64,000 nt of DNA from positions 1,984,001 to 2,048,000 of the forward strand of contig CP160629.1 of NCBI GenBank assembly GCA_038993745.2, in the 5' to 3' direction. Origin of the DNA: Aliivibrio fischeri. GTDB taxonomy: Bacteria; Pseudomonadota; Gammaproteobacteria; Enterobacterales; Vibrionaceae. The notes beneath the pieces were generated by a model, which saw nothing but the letters and a program-made list of their open reading frames with translations, was not told the DNA's origin and did no database searches. A program made the translations under genes and the position numbers. Below, piece by piece: positions 18,047 to 26,740 of the stretch (within the stretch, counting starts at the first letter, position 1; every line of letters begins with the position of its first letter).

Positions 18047-18817
18047 ATGAAAAAGTTTGCCCGTGCTGCAGTCTTAATGGTTTTAGTCTTTGGACGACCT
18101 CAAGCACAAGCGGCCTCTTTACTTGAACATATAGAGCCAGATTACCAAGAATCCAATCAATCTGAGATCGATCACCACCATGTACTTCACAGCTTAAATG
18201 GTCTTCTGTCCATTGATAGCTGGAACCATTTCTCGCATCAACCTTACAATGACTTTGATATTTTAAGCTCTAAAGCACACCAAGCTCAGCATGAGTTAGA
18301 AAATATCTGTAAACAAACTGCTCTTATTTCCAATAGCCAGACTCAATTTGCGGGAGTAAAAAATAACGAACGAGCAAAAATTAAAATTGAGCAAGAATTA
18401 AGTGGTCAGGTTAATCAACTGACTGATATCGCAAGAGCGACTGTCGTAGCTGACTCAATTCCTGATTTAGTTACCGCATATGAAGCATTAAATAGAGAAA
18501 CAACCGTTGTTAGTGTTACTAACCGCTTTTCTCAACCGGCTAAATCTGGGTACAGAGACATAAAATTATTGGTTGAATTACCTAAAACAAAACTCATTGC
18601 AGAAATACAACTTCATTTAAAAGACATTGCAGATGTTAAGAATGGTGTTGAACATAAGATTTATGAAGAAATTCAAAGTATGGAACGTCTTGCTTTTGTC
18701 GAAAATCGTACATTTACTGAATTTGAAGAAGCTCGATTCACTAAACTAAGAGGTCTTTCTCAATCTCTATATACCAATGCATGGCAGTCATACCTTCCAG
18801 CACAAGCTTTTGCATAG
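18047..18817 (+). CDS. RelA/SpoT-domain protein with apparent signal peptide
   Basis: A 256-residue protein. The open frame begins at 17987, but the ATG at 18047 has AAGGA 7 nt upstream. The N-terminus MKKFARAAVLMVLVFGRPQAQA looks like a Sec signal peptide with an AxA cleavage site. The C-terminal half resembles the RelA/SpoT nucleotidyltransferase fold: LTDIARATVV, SGYRDIKLLVELP, IAEIQLHLKDI and EHKIYEEI. Cytosolic members make (p)ppGpp; exported or toxin relatives pyrophosphorylate other nucleotides. Vibrio carries a small alarmone synthetase, RelV, of similar size, and this may be its orthologue; I cannot confirm it. It is followed by its own terminator. Confidence 0.7.
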   Translation: MKKFARAAVLMVLVFGRPQAQAASLLEHIEPDYQESNQSEIDHHHVLHSLNGLLSIDSWNHFSHQPYNDFDILSSKAHQAQHELENICKQTALISNSQTQFAGVKNNERAKIKIEQELSGQVNQLTDIARATVVADSIPDLVTAYEALNRETTVVSVTNRFSQPAKSGYRDIKLLVELPKTKLIAEIQLHLKDIADVKNGVEHKIYEEIQSMERLAFVENRTFTEFEEARFTKLRGLSQSLYTNAWQSYLPAQAFA

Positions 18818-18830
18818 AATAAATACTAAA

Positions 18831-18864
18831 AAGAGCAATAGGATTTAATCTTATTGCTCTTCCT
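18831..18864. terminator. Bidirectional hairpin terminator
   Basis: AAGAGCAATA and TATTGCTCTT perfect arms with an 11-nt loop. T-rich sequence follows on both strands, so it can end the RelA/SpoT-domain gene and the small minus-strand ORF at 18891. Confidence 0.8.
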
Positions 18865-18890
18865 TTCATACTCTCTCATCGCTTACGCCA

Positions 18891-18971
18891 TTAATACCAA
18901 AGCCCCAAAAAAGCTAATCCTGAAAAAACAGCAATTGTAGTAATAAGAGCAAATTTAAAATCGTGATCCAT
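18891..18971 (-). CDS. 26-residue single-span membrane miniprotein
   Basis: ATG to TAA gives a 26-residue peptide beginning MDHDFKFALITTIAVFSG and ending in LGLWY. It has an acidic/polar tip, one hydrophobic helix and an aromatic end. A strong AAGGAG ribosome binding site is 6 nt upstream of the ATG, and a hairpin terminator follows the stop by about 27 nt. A ribosome binding site, ORF and terminator together make a real gene plausible. I do not recognise the family. Similar small single-helix proteins often modulate membrane complexes. Confidence 0.55.
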   Translation of the reverse strand: MDHDFKFALITTIAVFSGLAFLGLWY

Positions 18972-19165
18972 AACGACTCCTTATTATTTCCATATACAGA
19001 CAACGAATAAACAACTGCATTATCTGTTTACAAAAAATTAACAGTAATTTGAAGTATCTTCAAGGAATTGATCTTATTCAATCAGCAAGTTGGTATAAGC
19101 ATCACAATGTCATCATAATAGATGCAGATTTGTGGTTTTTATGAAAAGGAATTCTAGGAGAAAAC

Positions 19166-19747
19166 ATGAAGCGTCTATCACTATTAGGGTTGTTAATATT
19201 AACCCCTTTGCCCTCTCTCGCCCAAATACATATAACTCCTTCAGTTGGGTATGCTTCAGGTGGTGAAATTGAAGATACCGAAGGAGAAGTATACGAATTA
19301 AAAGGAAATACCGCCTATTCATTAGCGATCGAAACGGATTACGATGCTGGCCGTATCGGCTTATTTTATAGCAATCAGACAAATGATATTGAAGGCATTA
19401 ATCAAAGTTCCAATATGCACTATCTTCACTTTCAAAGTGCACTAGATTACCAATTAACTAAGAATATCAGTTCGTTTTTCGGATTAAGTATTGGTGGTAC
19501 GTATGCGGATGTTGATTGGATAGATGAAAACATTCGATTTTCAGGTGGTGCTTTTGGTGGTTTTCAATACCATTTTACGGACAATTTCGCATTGCAATTA
19601 GAAGGGCGCTGGCTAGGCACTTCTGTTGATAGTAATTTTGACAGCAGTTGTGTTTCTACACCAGATAAAAACTCTTGTACGATTAAATATGAAGGAAGCT
19701 GGGTCAATCAATTTCAGGCTAATCTAGGGCTCAGGTTCAGTTTTTAA
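19166..19747 (+). CDS. Outer-membrane beta-barrel protein
   Basis: A 193-residue precursor. The signal peptide MKRLSLLGLLILTPLPSLAQ is followed by alternating amphipathic beta strands with aromatic residues, and it ends LGLRFSF with a C-terminal phenylalanine, the outer-membrane insertion signal. Size and pattern suggest an eight-stranded porin-like or OmpW/OmpA-type small barrel. Two cysteines (SSCVSTPDKNSCT) near residue 170 probably form a disulfide in an external loop. AGGAG precedes the start. Function unknown. Monocistronic. Confidence 0.8.
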   Translation: MKRLSLLGLLILTPLPSLAQIHITPSVGYASGGEIEDTEGEVYELKGNTAYSLAIETDYDAGRIGLFYSNQTNDIEGINQSSNMHYLHFQSALDYQLTKNISSFFGLSIGGTYADVDWIDENIRFSGGAFGGFQYHFTDNFALQLEGRWLGTSVDSNFDSSCVSTPDKNSCTIKYEGSWVNQFQANLGLRFSF

Positions 19748-20118
19748 TCGCCCCTTATTTATGAAAAGAAAGATTAGGCATTTTCAAAACAGTGAAAGTG
19801 CCTAAATTTACACCACTTAATTATGGTTTTATAAATAACACGATTGATTATGTAACCTTTATTTAACAACAAATAACCCCATACAACCACTTATTATCAA
19901 GAACCATACCTAAAAATGCCCCATTAACTAGCACAAAACACTGCCTGAAACATATTAACCTACCTTTTTGTCATATTGCGTTAACATATATAAATAGGTA
20001 ATCTGACTCTAATGCTTAGGAAATACATCCAATTTAAGCAAAATCAATTTGAACTTATTAGAAAATGATACCAATTAAGCTTCAATTCTCAGGGAAAAGT
20101 TTTTTAAAGGAGTAATTT
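19748..20118. other. Intergenic region with hairpin, upstream of NSS transporter
   Basis: 371 bp, A+T-rich. It contains an imperfect hairpin at 19774-19805 (11 of 12 paired) that may terminate the barrel gene. A weak promoter-like pair lies near 19968 (TTGTCA) and 19989 (TATAAA), with short 15-bp spacing. The transporter ribosome binding site AAAGGAG lies at the end. No ORF supported. Confidence 0.45.
19774..19805 (+). terminator. Probable terminator after the barrel gene
   Basis: TTAGGCATTTTC pairs with GAAAGTGCCTAA with one mismatch; the following T run is short. Confidence 0.45.
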
Positions 20119-21585
20119 ATGAAGCGTGAACAATGGGGTTCTCGTGCAGGATTTATTCTTGCAGCAGTAGGATCTGCTATCGGTCTAGGTAATATCTGGC
20201 GTTTTCCTTATATGGCATATGAAAATGGTGGTGGTGCTTTTTTCATTCCTTATTTATTTGCCATGATCACTGCTGGTATTCCATTTATGATCATGGAATT
20301 TGGCATGGGTCATAAATATAGAGGATCGGCACCACGCACCTTCGCTAAACTCAACCAAAAATATGAATGGTTAGGTTGGTTTCAGGTAATGATCGCAGCC
20401 GTTATCGCCGTTTATTATGTTGCAGTTATTGGCTGGGCAATCTCTTATTTCAGCATGTCTTTCTCACAAAGTTGGGGACAAGATACTAATGCTTACTTTT
20501 TCAGTGAATATCTACAATTAGGTGACAACTCACCAAGTAAGCTAGGTAGTATTCAATGGCATATAGCTATACCTATGCTTCTTGCTTGGGCAATTACTTT
20601 TGCAGCCATTTTTGGTGGGGTGAAAAGTGGTATTGAACGAGCAAGTAAAATTATGATGCCTTTACTGTTTATTATGGTTATTGCTCTTATTGGTCGTATG
20701 GTTTTCTTACCTGGCGCATTGGATGGCCTGAACTACTTATTCCAGCCAGATTTTAGCAAAATTACAGATCCAAAAGTTTGGTCTGCGGCATACGGACAAA
20801 TCTTCTTTACCCTAAGTGTTGGCTTCGCCATCATGCTTGCTTATTCAAGCTACCTTCCTGAAAAATCAGATGTTAATAACAACGCCTTTATGACGGTACT
20901 AATTAACTGTGGCTTTTCTATTATTGCAGGTATTCTTATCTTCTCTGTTCTTGGTTACATGGCTCAAGAACAAGGAAAGCCATTAACTGAAGTCGTTAGT
21001 GCAGGCGTTGGTTTGGCATTTGTTACTATTCCTGCGGCAATTAACTTACTGCCAATACCTTATATTTTAGGTCCATTATTCTTCTTAGCACTTGTTGTGG
21101 CAGGTTTAAGCTCTCACATATCTATTATTGAAGCCGTTACCTCTGCATTTATCGATAAGCTAAATTGGTCACGTAGAAAAGCGGCATCTGTTGTTTGTGG
21201 TTCTGGTTTAATTATTTCAATGGCATTTGCAACAAATGGCGGTCTACTGCTGTTGGATCTTGTTGATTATTTCATTAACAACATCGCTCTACTTGCAAGC
21301 TGCTTGATTGAACTACTTATTATGGGTTGGCTAGTAAAACTTGCAGATATTCGCTCACACGTAAACGCTGTATCAGAATTTACAGTTGGTAAATGGTTTG
21401 AAATTTGCCTACGATTCGTAAGCCCTGCTTTCTTAGTCGTTATCCTAGGCACCAATATTATTAATACGCTAACTGATGGTTATGGTGGTTACGCACAATC
21501 AGATTTACTGCTACTTGGCTGGGGCTTAATTGCAGCAATGCTAGTTGTCGGTATTATTATTAATAAATCAAGCAAGGAGGCTTAA
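20119..21585 (+). CDS. Sodium-dependent NSS-family transporter, large subunit
   Basis: A 488-residue neurotransmitter:sodium symporter (LeuT fold). TM1 shows the signature GSAIGLGNIWRFPYMAYENGGGAF, including the unwound Na+/substrate-binding segment. About 12 helices follow. Bacterial members take up amino acids with sodium. The short ORF after it (stop-to-start gap of one base) is a MetS-type small subunit, so a methionine/alanine importer like corynebacterial MetPS is the best guess; specificity is inference. AAAGGAG precedes the ATG. Confidence 0.9.
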   Translation: MKREQWGSRAGFILAAVGSAIGLGNIWRFPYMAYENGGGAFFIPYLFAMITAGIPFMIMEFGMGHKYRGSAPRTFAKLNQKYEWLGWFQVMIAAVIAVYYVAVIGWAISYFSMSFSQSWGQDTNAYFFSEYLQLGDNSPSKLGSIQWHIAIPMLLAWAITFAAIFGGVKSGIERASKIMMPLLFIMVIALIGRMVFLPGALDGLNYLFQPDFSKITDPKVWSAAYGQIFFTLSVGFAIMLAYSSYLPEKSDVNNNAFMTVLINCGFSIIAGILIFSVLGYMAQEQGKPLTEVVSAGVGLAFVTIPAAINLLPIPYILGPLFFLALVVAGLSSHISIIEAVTSAFIDKLNWSRRKAASVVCGSGLIISMAFATNGGLLLLDLVDYFINNIALLASCLIELLIMGWLVKLADIRSHVNAVSEFTVGKWFEICLRFVSPAFLVVILGTNIINTLTDGYGGYAQSDLLLLGWGLIAAMLVVGIIINKSSKEA

Positions 21586-21586
21586 T

Positions 21587-21682
21587 ATGGAAACGGGTGC
21601 AATCATTATGATGATTATTGGTTTAGGGATCACTTGGGGTGGCGCAGCCTTCTGTATTCGTAAAGCAATGAACAGTAACTAG
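21587..21682 (+). CDS. MetS-family NSS transporter small subunit
   Basis: A 31-residue single-span peptide starting METGAIIMMIIGLGITWGG and ending CIRKAMNSN. This is the MetS pattern: short acidic N-terminus, one Gly-rich helix, basic tail. AGGAGG lies 6 nt before the ATG, inside the end of the large-subunit gene, so the two are translationally linked. MetS is needed for methionine/alanine uptake by MetP in Corynebacterium. Its TAG stop lies inside the first unit of the heptamer repeat that follows. Confidence 0.8.
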   Translation: METGAIIMMIIGLGITWGGAAFCIRKAMNSN

Positions 21683-21755
21683 AAACTAGAAACTAGAAAC
21701 TAGAAACTAGAAACTAGAAACTAGAAACTAGAAACTAGAAACTAGAAACTAGAAA
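21679..21755. repeat. Perfect 7-bp tandem repeat, CTAGAAA x 11
   Basis: Eleven identical copies of CTAGAAA (77 bp) between the metS-like stop and its terminator. The first copy supplies the TAG stop of the small subunit. It is a simple-sequence repeat likely to vary in copy number by slippage. There are no spacers, so it is not a CRISPR. Confidence 0.97.
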
Positions 21756-21766
21756 ATGCTAACCTT

Positions 21767-21793
21767 AAAGCAGATCTTCGGATCTGCTTTTTT
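21767..21793 (+). terminator. Terminator after NSS transporter operon
   Basis: AAAGCAGATC and GATCTGCTTT perfect arms closed by a stable TTCG tetraloop, followed by T residues. Confidence 0.92.
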
Positions 21794-21819
21794 ATACCGT
21801 TCTGATAATGGATTAAATC

Positions 21820-22449
21820 ATGACTACACTCTACTCTTTTCGACGTTGCCCCTATGCCATGCGTGCACGACTTGGCATAGTTCAATCAAACAAAACCGTG
21901 CATCTTCGTGAGATTATATTAAAAAACAAACCTGAAGCGATGCTTCAAGCCTCACCTAAAGGCACTGTACCTGTGTTAATTACCAATAAGGGTAAAGTTA
22001 TCGATGAGAGCTTAGATATTATGAAATGGGCGCTAGAAGGCTCTGAGCTATTGCTATCAGCAACAAACGAGATGTTTCAATTGATTCGAGAGAACGATGA
22101 TATTTTCAAAAGTTGGTTAGATAAATATAAGTACGCTGATCGCTACCCTGAATACTCTGAAATTTACTACCGAGAACAAGGTGAGCTGTTTTTAAATAAA
22201 TTAGAACAAAGACTAACGACTTCACCGATGCTTTTCTCTAAACAATACAGTTTTGCAGATTTAGCTATTCTTCCATTTATTCGTCAATTTGCTTTTGTTG
22301 ATATCCACTGGTTTCGCCAAAGTAAATACAAAAATTTACAGCGTTGGTTATTTCAGTTTATAGAATCAGAACTGTTTAATTCAATAATGAATAAATACCC
22401 TACATGGTTAGATTCACACCAAGAATTTATCTTCCCAGAACAAAAATAA
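21820..22449 (+). CDS. Glutathione S-transferase family protein
   Basis: A 209-residue soluble protein. The N-terminal thioredoxin-like GST domain (residues 1-80) has FRRCPYAMRAR with Cys10, and the SPKGTVPVLI cis-proline segment followed by DESLDIMKW, which bind glutathione. The C-terminal all-helical domain follows (FADLAILPFIRQFA). The catalytic Cys-Pro suggests the omega/beta-like thiol-transfer type rather than a Ser/Tyr GST. Substrate unknown. Monocistronic; it ends in a hairpin shared with ptsG. Confidence 0.85.
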   Translation: MTTLYSFRRCPYAMRARLGIVQSNKTVHLREIILKNKPEAMLQASPKGTVPVLITNKGKVIDESLDIMKWALEGSELLLSATNEMFQLIRENDDIFKSWLDKYKYADRYPEYSEIYYREQGELFLNKLEQRLTTSPMLFSKQYSFADLAILPFIRQFAFVDIHWFRQSKYKNLQRWLFQFIESELFNSIMNKYPTWLDSHQEFIFPEQK

Positions 22450-22478
22450 AAAAAGGAGACCAATTGGCCTCCTTTTTT
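22449..22478. terminator. Bidirectional terminator between GST gene and ptsG
   Basis: AAAAAAGGAG and CTCCTTTTTT arms enclose CCAATTGG; one A-C mismatch. T runs occur on both strands. Confidence 0.85.
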
Positions 22479-22495
22479 ATTCTTTCAATGATAAA

Positions 22496-23923
22496 TTAGT
22501 TGTTGCTAATCCACTCATTCATGTCTGTTTTAAGGTTATCAGACTTAGTACCGAAGATAGCTTGAACACCAGAACCAGCTACAACAACACCAGCAGCACC
22601 AAGTTGTTTTAGTTTATCTTGGTTTACAGCTTCAACATTCGCTACAGAAACACGTAGACGAGTGATACAAGCATCAAGGTTAGTGATGTTCTCTTTACCA
22701 CCGAATGCAGCAACTAGTTCACCAGCTAGTTCAGAACCTGTTACTTTAGTAGCAGAGTCATCTTCATCTTCACGACCAGGTGTTTTTAGGTTCATTGCTT
22801 TGATTACAGCGCGGAATACTACGTAGTAAACAACAGCGTAAACAAGACCAAGACCAACAAGAAGAAGCATATTCTCAGCTCGTGGAGATTGAACAACGAA
22901 GTCAATGAAACCATTTGAGAATGTGTGACCGTGAACGATACCTAATGCGTTAGTTAGCATGTATGCAACACCAGCTAATACAGCGTGGATAGCGTACAGT
23001 ACAGGAGCAACGAATAGGAATGCGAATTCGATTGGTTCAGTAATACCTGTTAGGAATGAAGTTAACGCAGCAGATGCCATGATACCCATTACTTTAGCGC
23101 GGTTTTCAGGTTTTGCTGAGTGTGCAATTGCGATTGCAGCAGCAGGAAGACCGAACATTTTGAATAAGTAACCACCAGCTAGTTGACCGAAACCGTTACC
23201 TGCTGCACGAGATGCATCATCAGCAGTTAGGAAACAAGTCATGATACCATTTACGTGTTCACCAGCATTGTTCACACAAGAACCAGCTTCGTAGAAGAAC
23301 GGTACGTTCCAGATATGGTGTAGACCAAAAGGAATTAGAGAACGTTCAATAACACCGTAGATACCGAATGCAGCTACTGGGTTTTGATGTGCAGCCCAGT
23401 CAGAGAATGCTGCAATAGCACCACCGATTGGAGGCCATACAACAGATAGGATAAGACCTAGAGCAATAGATGCAAAACCAGTTACGATTGGCACAGCACG
23501 CTTACCAGCGAAGAAACCTAGGTATTCAGGAAGTTGAATACGGTAGAACTTGTTGAATGCCCAACCAGCAACTCCACCAGCTAGGATACCACCAAGAACA
23601 CCAGTCTCAATGCCATCAACACCCATTACAGTTGCCATTACTTTTAATGTAGCAACCATGATGCCGTAACCAACAACAGCAGCTAGACCAGCAACGCCAT
23701 CATTGTTTGTAAAACCAAGTGCAGTACCAACAGCAAATAGCAGAGCCATTTGACCAAATACTGAACCACCAGCTTGTTCCATTAAGTGAGAAACCACTTC
23801 TGGAAGGAAACTAAAGTTGGCTGCACCAACCCCTAAAAGAATACCAGCAACAGGAAGAACTGATACAGGCAGCATTAGCGCCTTACCAACTTTCTGTAGG
23901 CTAGCAAAAAGGTGTTTAAACAT
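22496..23923 (-). CDS. ptsG: PTS glucose-specific EIICB component
   Basis: A 475-residue glucose permease with an EIIC membrane domain (about 1-385) and an EIIB domain. The phosphorylated cysteine is Cys419 in [11 protein letters not shown]. Identity to E. coli PtsG is very high ([49 protein letters not shown]). It imports and phosphorylates glucose using EIIA-Glc encoded elsewhere. AGGAG precedes the start. Unlike MalX here, it has the canonical PtsG C-terminus. Upstream lies a LacI-family-like palindrome (24262) and a half CRP-like site. Confidence 0.96.
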   Translation of the reverse strand: MFKHLFASLQKVGKALMLPVSVLPVAGILLGVGAANFSFLPEVVSHLMEQAGGSVFGQMALLFAVGTALGFTNNDGVAGLAAVVGYGIMVATLKVMATVMGVDGIETGVLGGILAGGVAGWAFNKFYRIQLPEYLGFFAGKRAVPIVTGFASIALGLILSVVWPPIGGAIAAFSDWAAHQNPVAAFGIYGVIERSLIPFGLHHIWNVPFFYEAGSCVNNAGEHVNGIMTCFLTADDASRAAGNGFGQLAGGYLFKMFGLPAAAIAIAHSAKPENRAKVMGIMASAALTSFLTGITEPIEFAFLFVAPVLYAIHAVLAGVAYMLTNALGIVHGHTFSNGFIDFVVQSPRAENMLLLVGLGLVYAVVYYVVFRAVIKAMNLKTPGREDEDDSATKVTGSELAGELVAAFGGKENITNLDACITRLRVSVANVEAVNQDKLKQLGAAGVVVAGSGVQAIFGTKSDNLKTDMNEWISNN

Positions 23924-24261
23924 GTTTTGCTCCTAATATTTATAACTACAATTTGGATTTAATTATTTACTTATTAATTACGGCAATATCCCCCTTGCCT
24001 TTGATGCAATCAATAAATTGTAAATAATCGTATCTCAAATCAAACTGCGCTAAATATAGACCTATGCAAAACCAGTTTCTAGCATGTTTTCATTTATTGT
24101 TTTAAAACCCTGCAGTGATCACAAAAGCAAGGCTTAGAAATTTCTTCCATAAAAAACAAATTTAAACTCAAGATATTGATTTAAAAGGTATTACATTGAA
24201 AAAATCAAAAACTGAAATGTTATTTTTAGCAACAAAAATAGATAGTACAAATATAATACAA

Positions 24262-24277
24262 ACGTAAACGTTTACGT
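24262..24277. promoter_or_regulatory. LacI/GalR-family-type operator palindrome
   Basis: ACGTAAACGTTTACGT is a perfect 16-bp palindrome with a central CG. It resembles PurR (ACGCAAACGTTTGCGT) and GalR sites. It lies 339 bp upstream of the ptsG start. Confidence 0.55.
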
Positions 24278-24315
24278 ATCGTGATCGGTATAAAAAACAG
24301 GGTTAAATCCGTAAA

Positions 24316-24345
24316 ATAAAAAAAAAGGAGACCTAAGCCTCCTTT
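24316..24345 (-). terminator. Terminator after tatD
   Basis: On the minus strand AAAGGAG and CTCCTTT arms are followed by about ten T residues. It ends the pabC-mltG-tmk-holB-tatD unit. Confidence 0.85.
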
Positions 24346-24372
24346 ATCGATTACTTTACAACCAATATCTAA

Positions 24373-25143
24373 TTATTTGTTCAAAAAAAGATTTTTGAAA
24401 TTAGTGGTGGTAGTTTGTGCTACTTCTTCGACACTTTTCCCTTTAAGTAAAGCAATATAAGCAGCGACTTCTTTAACGTAAGCCGGTTGATTTTCTTTGC
24501 CTCGAAATGGTACAGGTGCTAAATAAGGAGAATCCGTTTCTACCAATAAGCGTTCAAGAGGAAGACGACGAACCACATCCTTCAACTCAGATGCTTTATT
24601 AAAAGTCACAATTCCAGAAATTGAAATGTAAAAACCAAGTTCCATTGCAGCTTCTGCAAATGCCCAATCTTCTGTAAAGCAATGAATTACTCCACCACAT
24701 TTATCTGCTTTACCATTTTTTAGGATGGCTAGAGTATCTTCTCTTGCTTGTCTGGTATGAATAATTAAAGGCTTATTATACTCAACAGCAACCTCAACTT
24801 GTTGCTCAAATAGCTCTCTCTGACGCGGCGCACTTTCTGGTTGATAAAAATAATCTAACCCCGTTTCACCAATGGCTACCACACGTTCATGTGCTGCATA
24901 TTGACGAAAAAGTGATAAATCAAATGCAGAATCCACATCCAATGGATGAATACCACAAGATGCATGAACTTCTGGGTGTTCTGCTATCATGTTCATCATA
25001 TTTGGAAAAGCATCTAAGGTAACACCTACAGTTAAAAACTGCTCAACTCCTTGTTTCTTCGCTTTATCAAGTACATCAGCAACATTTACATGTAAGTCAT
25101 CATAATTTAATTTATCTAAATGACAGTGTGAATCAATTAACAC
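24373..25143 (-). CDS. ycfH: TatD-family metal-dependent hydrolase (YcfH type)
   Basis: A 256-residue TIM-barrel hydrolase. Metal ligands are visible: SHCHLD (His6, His8), the GETGLDYF Glu, PLIIHTR His, HCFTE His and VETDSPYL Asp. Members are Mg2+-dependent DNases or hydrolases; YcfH itself is poorly characterised. Its start overlaps the holB end by 11 bp, so it is the last gene of the pabC-mltG-tmk-holB unit, as in E. coli. Confidence 0.92.
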   Translation of the reverse strand: MLIDSHCHLDKLNYDDLHVNVADVLDKAKKQGVEQFLTVGVTLDAFPNMMNMIAEHPEVHASCGIHPLDVDSAFDLSLFRQYAAHERVVAIGETGLDYFYQPESAPRQRELFEQQVEVAVEYNKPLIIHTRQAREDTLAILKNGKADKCGGVIHCFTEDWAFAEAAMELGFYISISGIVTFNKASELKDVVRRLPLERLLVETDSPYLAPVPFRGKENQPAYVKEVAAYIALLKGKSVEEVAQTTTTNFKNLFLNK

Positions 25144-26116
25144 TCAACTCTCCAGTAAACTCAAACATCCATTGAGTTAGTAGTAATTCTTTATTTAAAC
25201 CAGGGAAACTATCCAATTGCTCTTGTAACGAATTCAGTGCAATGTATTGCTTATAGACCACATTACTCGATAATGTTTTCGCTAAGCTTTCTATGAGCTT
25301 TATTTCGTCACAATGAACCCAAGGCTGCATTACTCCCATCTGTCTCTTCTGAATATCAGCAAGTAAGTAACTTAGCCAAGTTAAGCCTTCACTTTCAAGT
25401 TTTAGAACAGTTTTAACTACATCAGCAGTCTGGCAAAAATCACTTTTCACACAGGATTCAAAGTCTGAAAGTAGCTGTTTATGTAATGCTTGTTTCTTAT
25501 CTTGATAAAAGCTTTTCACTGCTAATGGGAGTGAGTCATTCAAAGCAATAGACTGCATTGATACTGAAAGGTTTTCAGTTTCTTTAAGCCAGATTGTAAT
25601 AGATTCAGCATCAATTTTCGATTGATGCCATACCTGACAACGACTACGTATTGTTGGTAATAACTGATGAGGTGAATCGGCCAACAATACAAATTGACAA
25701 TTTTTCGGTGGTGCCTCTAATGTCTTAAGTAATGCATTAGCTGCAGATTCTGTCATTTTTTCTGCAGGATCAATGATGATCACACGCTTAGCGTTGAATT
25801 GTGAGGACTCTAAAGCCCATGAATTACATTGGCGTATTTGTTCCACTGAAATAGATTTACCTTCAGTTTCTGGTTTTATCCAATGCAGATCAGGGTGCGT
25901 TTGTGATTTAATTAACTCGCAACTATGACAAAAACCACAAGGTTCAATACCTTGCGTTAAACACAATAGCGTATCAGCAAAATACTGAACTAATGCTTCT
26001 CGTCCTGCCCCAACAGGCATAGCACACAATATGGCATGAGGAAGCCGATCTGTCTGAATCAACTGCTGCCATTGTTGCCACAAATTTTCCTGCCATGGAT
26101 AAAATTTAGTTGCCAT
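25133..26116 (-). CDS. holB: DNA polymerase III subunit delta'
   Basis: A 327-residue clamp-loader subunit of AAA+ fold. The Walker-A-like region is degenerate ([14 protein letters not shown]), as expected for the non-ATPase delta' protein. Zinc-module cysteines CLTQ..CGFCHSC follow. The [14 protein letters not shown] and SRC segments (sensor and arginine-finger region, TIRSRCQVW) are conserved. It loads the beta clamp with delta and tau/gamma. Overlaps tmk by 11 bp upstream and tatD by 11 bp downstream. Confidence 0.93.
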   Translation of the reverse strand: MATKFYPWQENLWQQWQQLIQTDRLPHAILCAMPVGAGREALVQYFADTLLCLTQGIEPCGFCHSCELIKSQTHPDLHWIKPETEGKSISVEQIRQCNSWALESSQFNAKRVIIIDPAEKMTESAANALLKTLEAPPKNCQFVLLADSPHQLLPTIRSRCQVWHQSKIDAESITIWLKETENLSVSMQSIALNDSLPLAVKSFYQDKKQALHKQLLSDFESCVKSDFCQTADVVKTVLKLESEGLTWLSYLLADIQKRQMGVMQPWVHCDEIKLIESLAKTLSSNVVYKQYIALNSLQEQLDSFPGLNKELLLTQWMFEFTGELSVN

Positions 26117-26738
26117 TCTTAACTAGCCAAGCTTCTAAAGCGGTAATAATTGAATTTGTCACGGTTTCTAAATCTTGCCCTGCATCAATAGTAATAATAC
26201 TTTCATCACTATTTGCAAATTCTAAATAACGTTCACGACTTCTCTCAAAAAAATCTAACTTCATTTGTTCAATTCTATCAAGCTCACCGCGAGCAGATGC
26301 TCTCTGCAAGCCTAGTTTAGGATCAATATCCATGTAAATAGTTAAATCAGGCTTAAAATCACCTAATACTGTATTTCTCATGGTCATCATTAACTCACGA
26401 TCAAATCCACGGCCACCACCTTGGTATGCTTGTGAAGATAAATCATGACGATCACCAACAACCCATTCACCTCTTGCAAGAGCAGGCTTAATCACGTTGC
26501 CTACTAACTGAGCACGTGCAGCATAAAGAAGAAGCAATTCAGCCATATCCGTTAGTGGCTCATCAGGATGACCTTGTTTAACCAGTTCACGCATTTTCTC
26601 AGCAAGAGGCGTTCCTCCTGGCTCACGAGTTGTGACTGGTGACGCAATACCATGTTTTGCTAATGTTGCTAACACATTCTTAATTGCAGTGCTTTTTCCT
26701 GCGCCTTCTAGGCCTTCGATTACAATAAATTTAGACAT
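26106..26738 (-). CDS. tmk: Thymidylate kinase
   Basis: A 210-residue P-loop kinase phosphorylating dTMP to dTDP for DNA synthesis. Walker A is GLEGAGKST (residues 9-17), the [15 protein letters not shown] substrate/DR(Y/H) motif follows, and the lid region ([13 protein letters not shown]) carries the arginines typical of the enterobacterial type. Tightly packed: 2 bp after mltG and overlapping holB by 11 bp. Confidence 0.96.
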   Translation of the reverse strand: MSKFIVIEGLEGAGKSTAIKNVLATLAKHGIASPVTTREPGGTPLAEKMRELVKQGHPDEPLTDMAELLLLYAARAQLVGNVIKPALARGEWVVGDRHDLSSQAYQGGGRGFDRELMMTMRNTVLGDFKPDLTIYMDIDPKLGLQRASARGELDRIEQMKLDFFERSRERYLEFANSDESIITIDAGQDLETVTNSIITALEAWLVKNGN

Positions 26739-26740
26739 GA

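Larger units (their letters stand above)
23924..24372. other. Intergenic region upstream of ptsG
   Basis: 449 bp between the tatD stop and ptsG start. It contains the tatD terminator, a perfect palindrome at 24262 and TGATCACAAA at 24116-24125 (one half of a CRP-like site). The long leader leaves room for several promoters or a small RNA; I see no ORF. Confidence 0.5.

Noticed and set aside
21679..21755. CRISPR-like short repeat array
   Set aside because: Units are 7 bp and directly adjacent, with no spacers and no cas genes.
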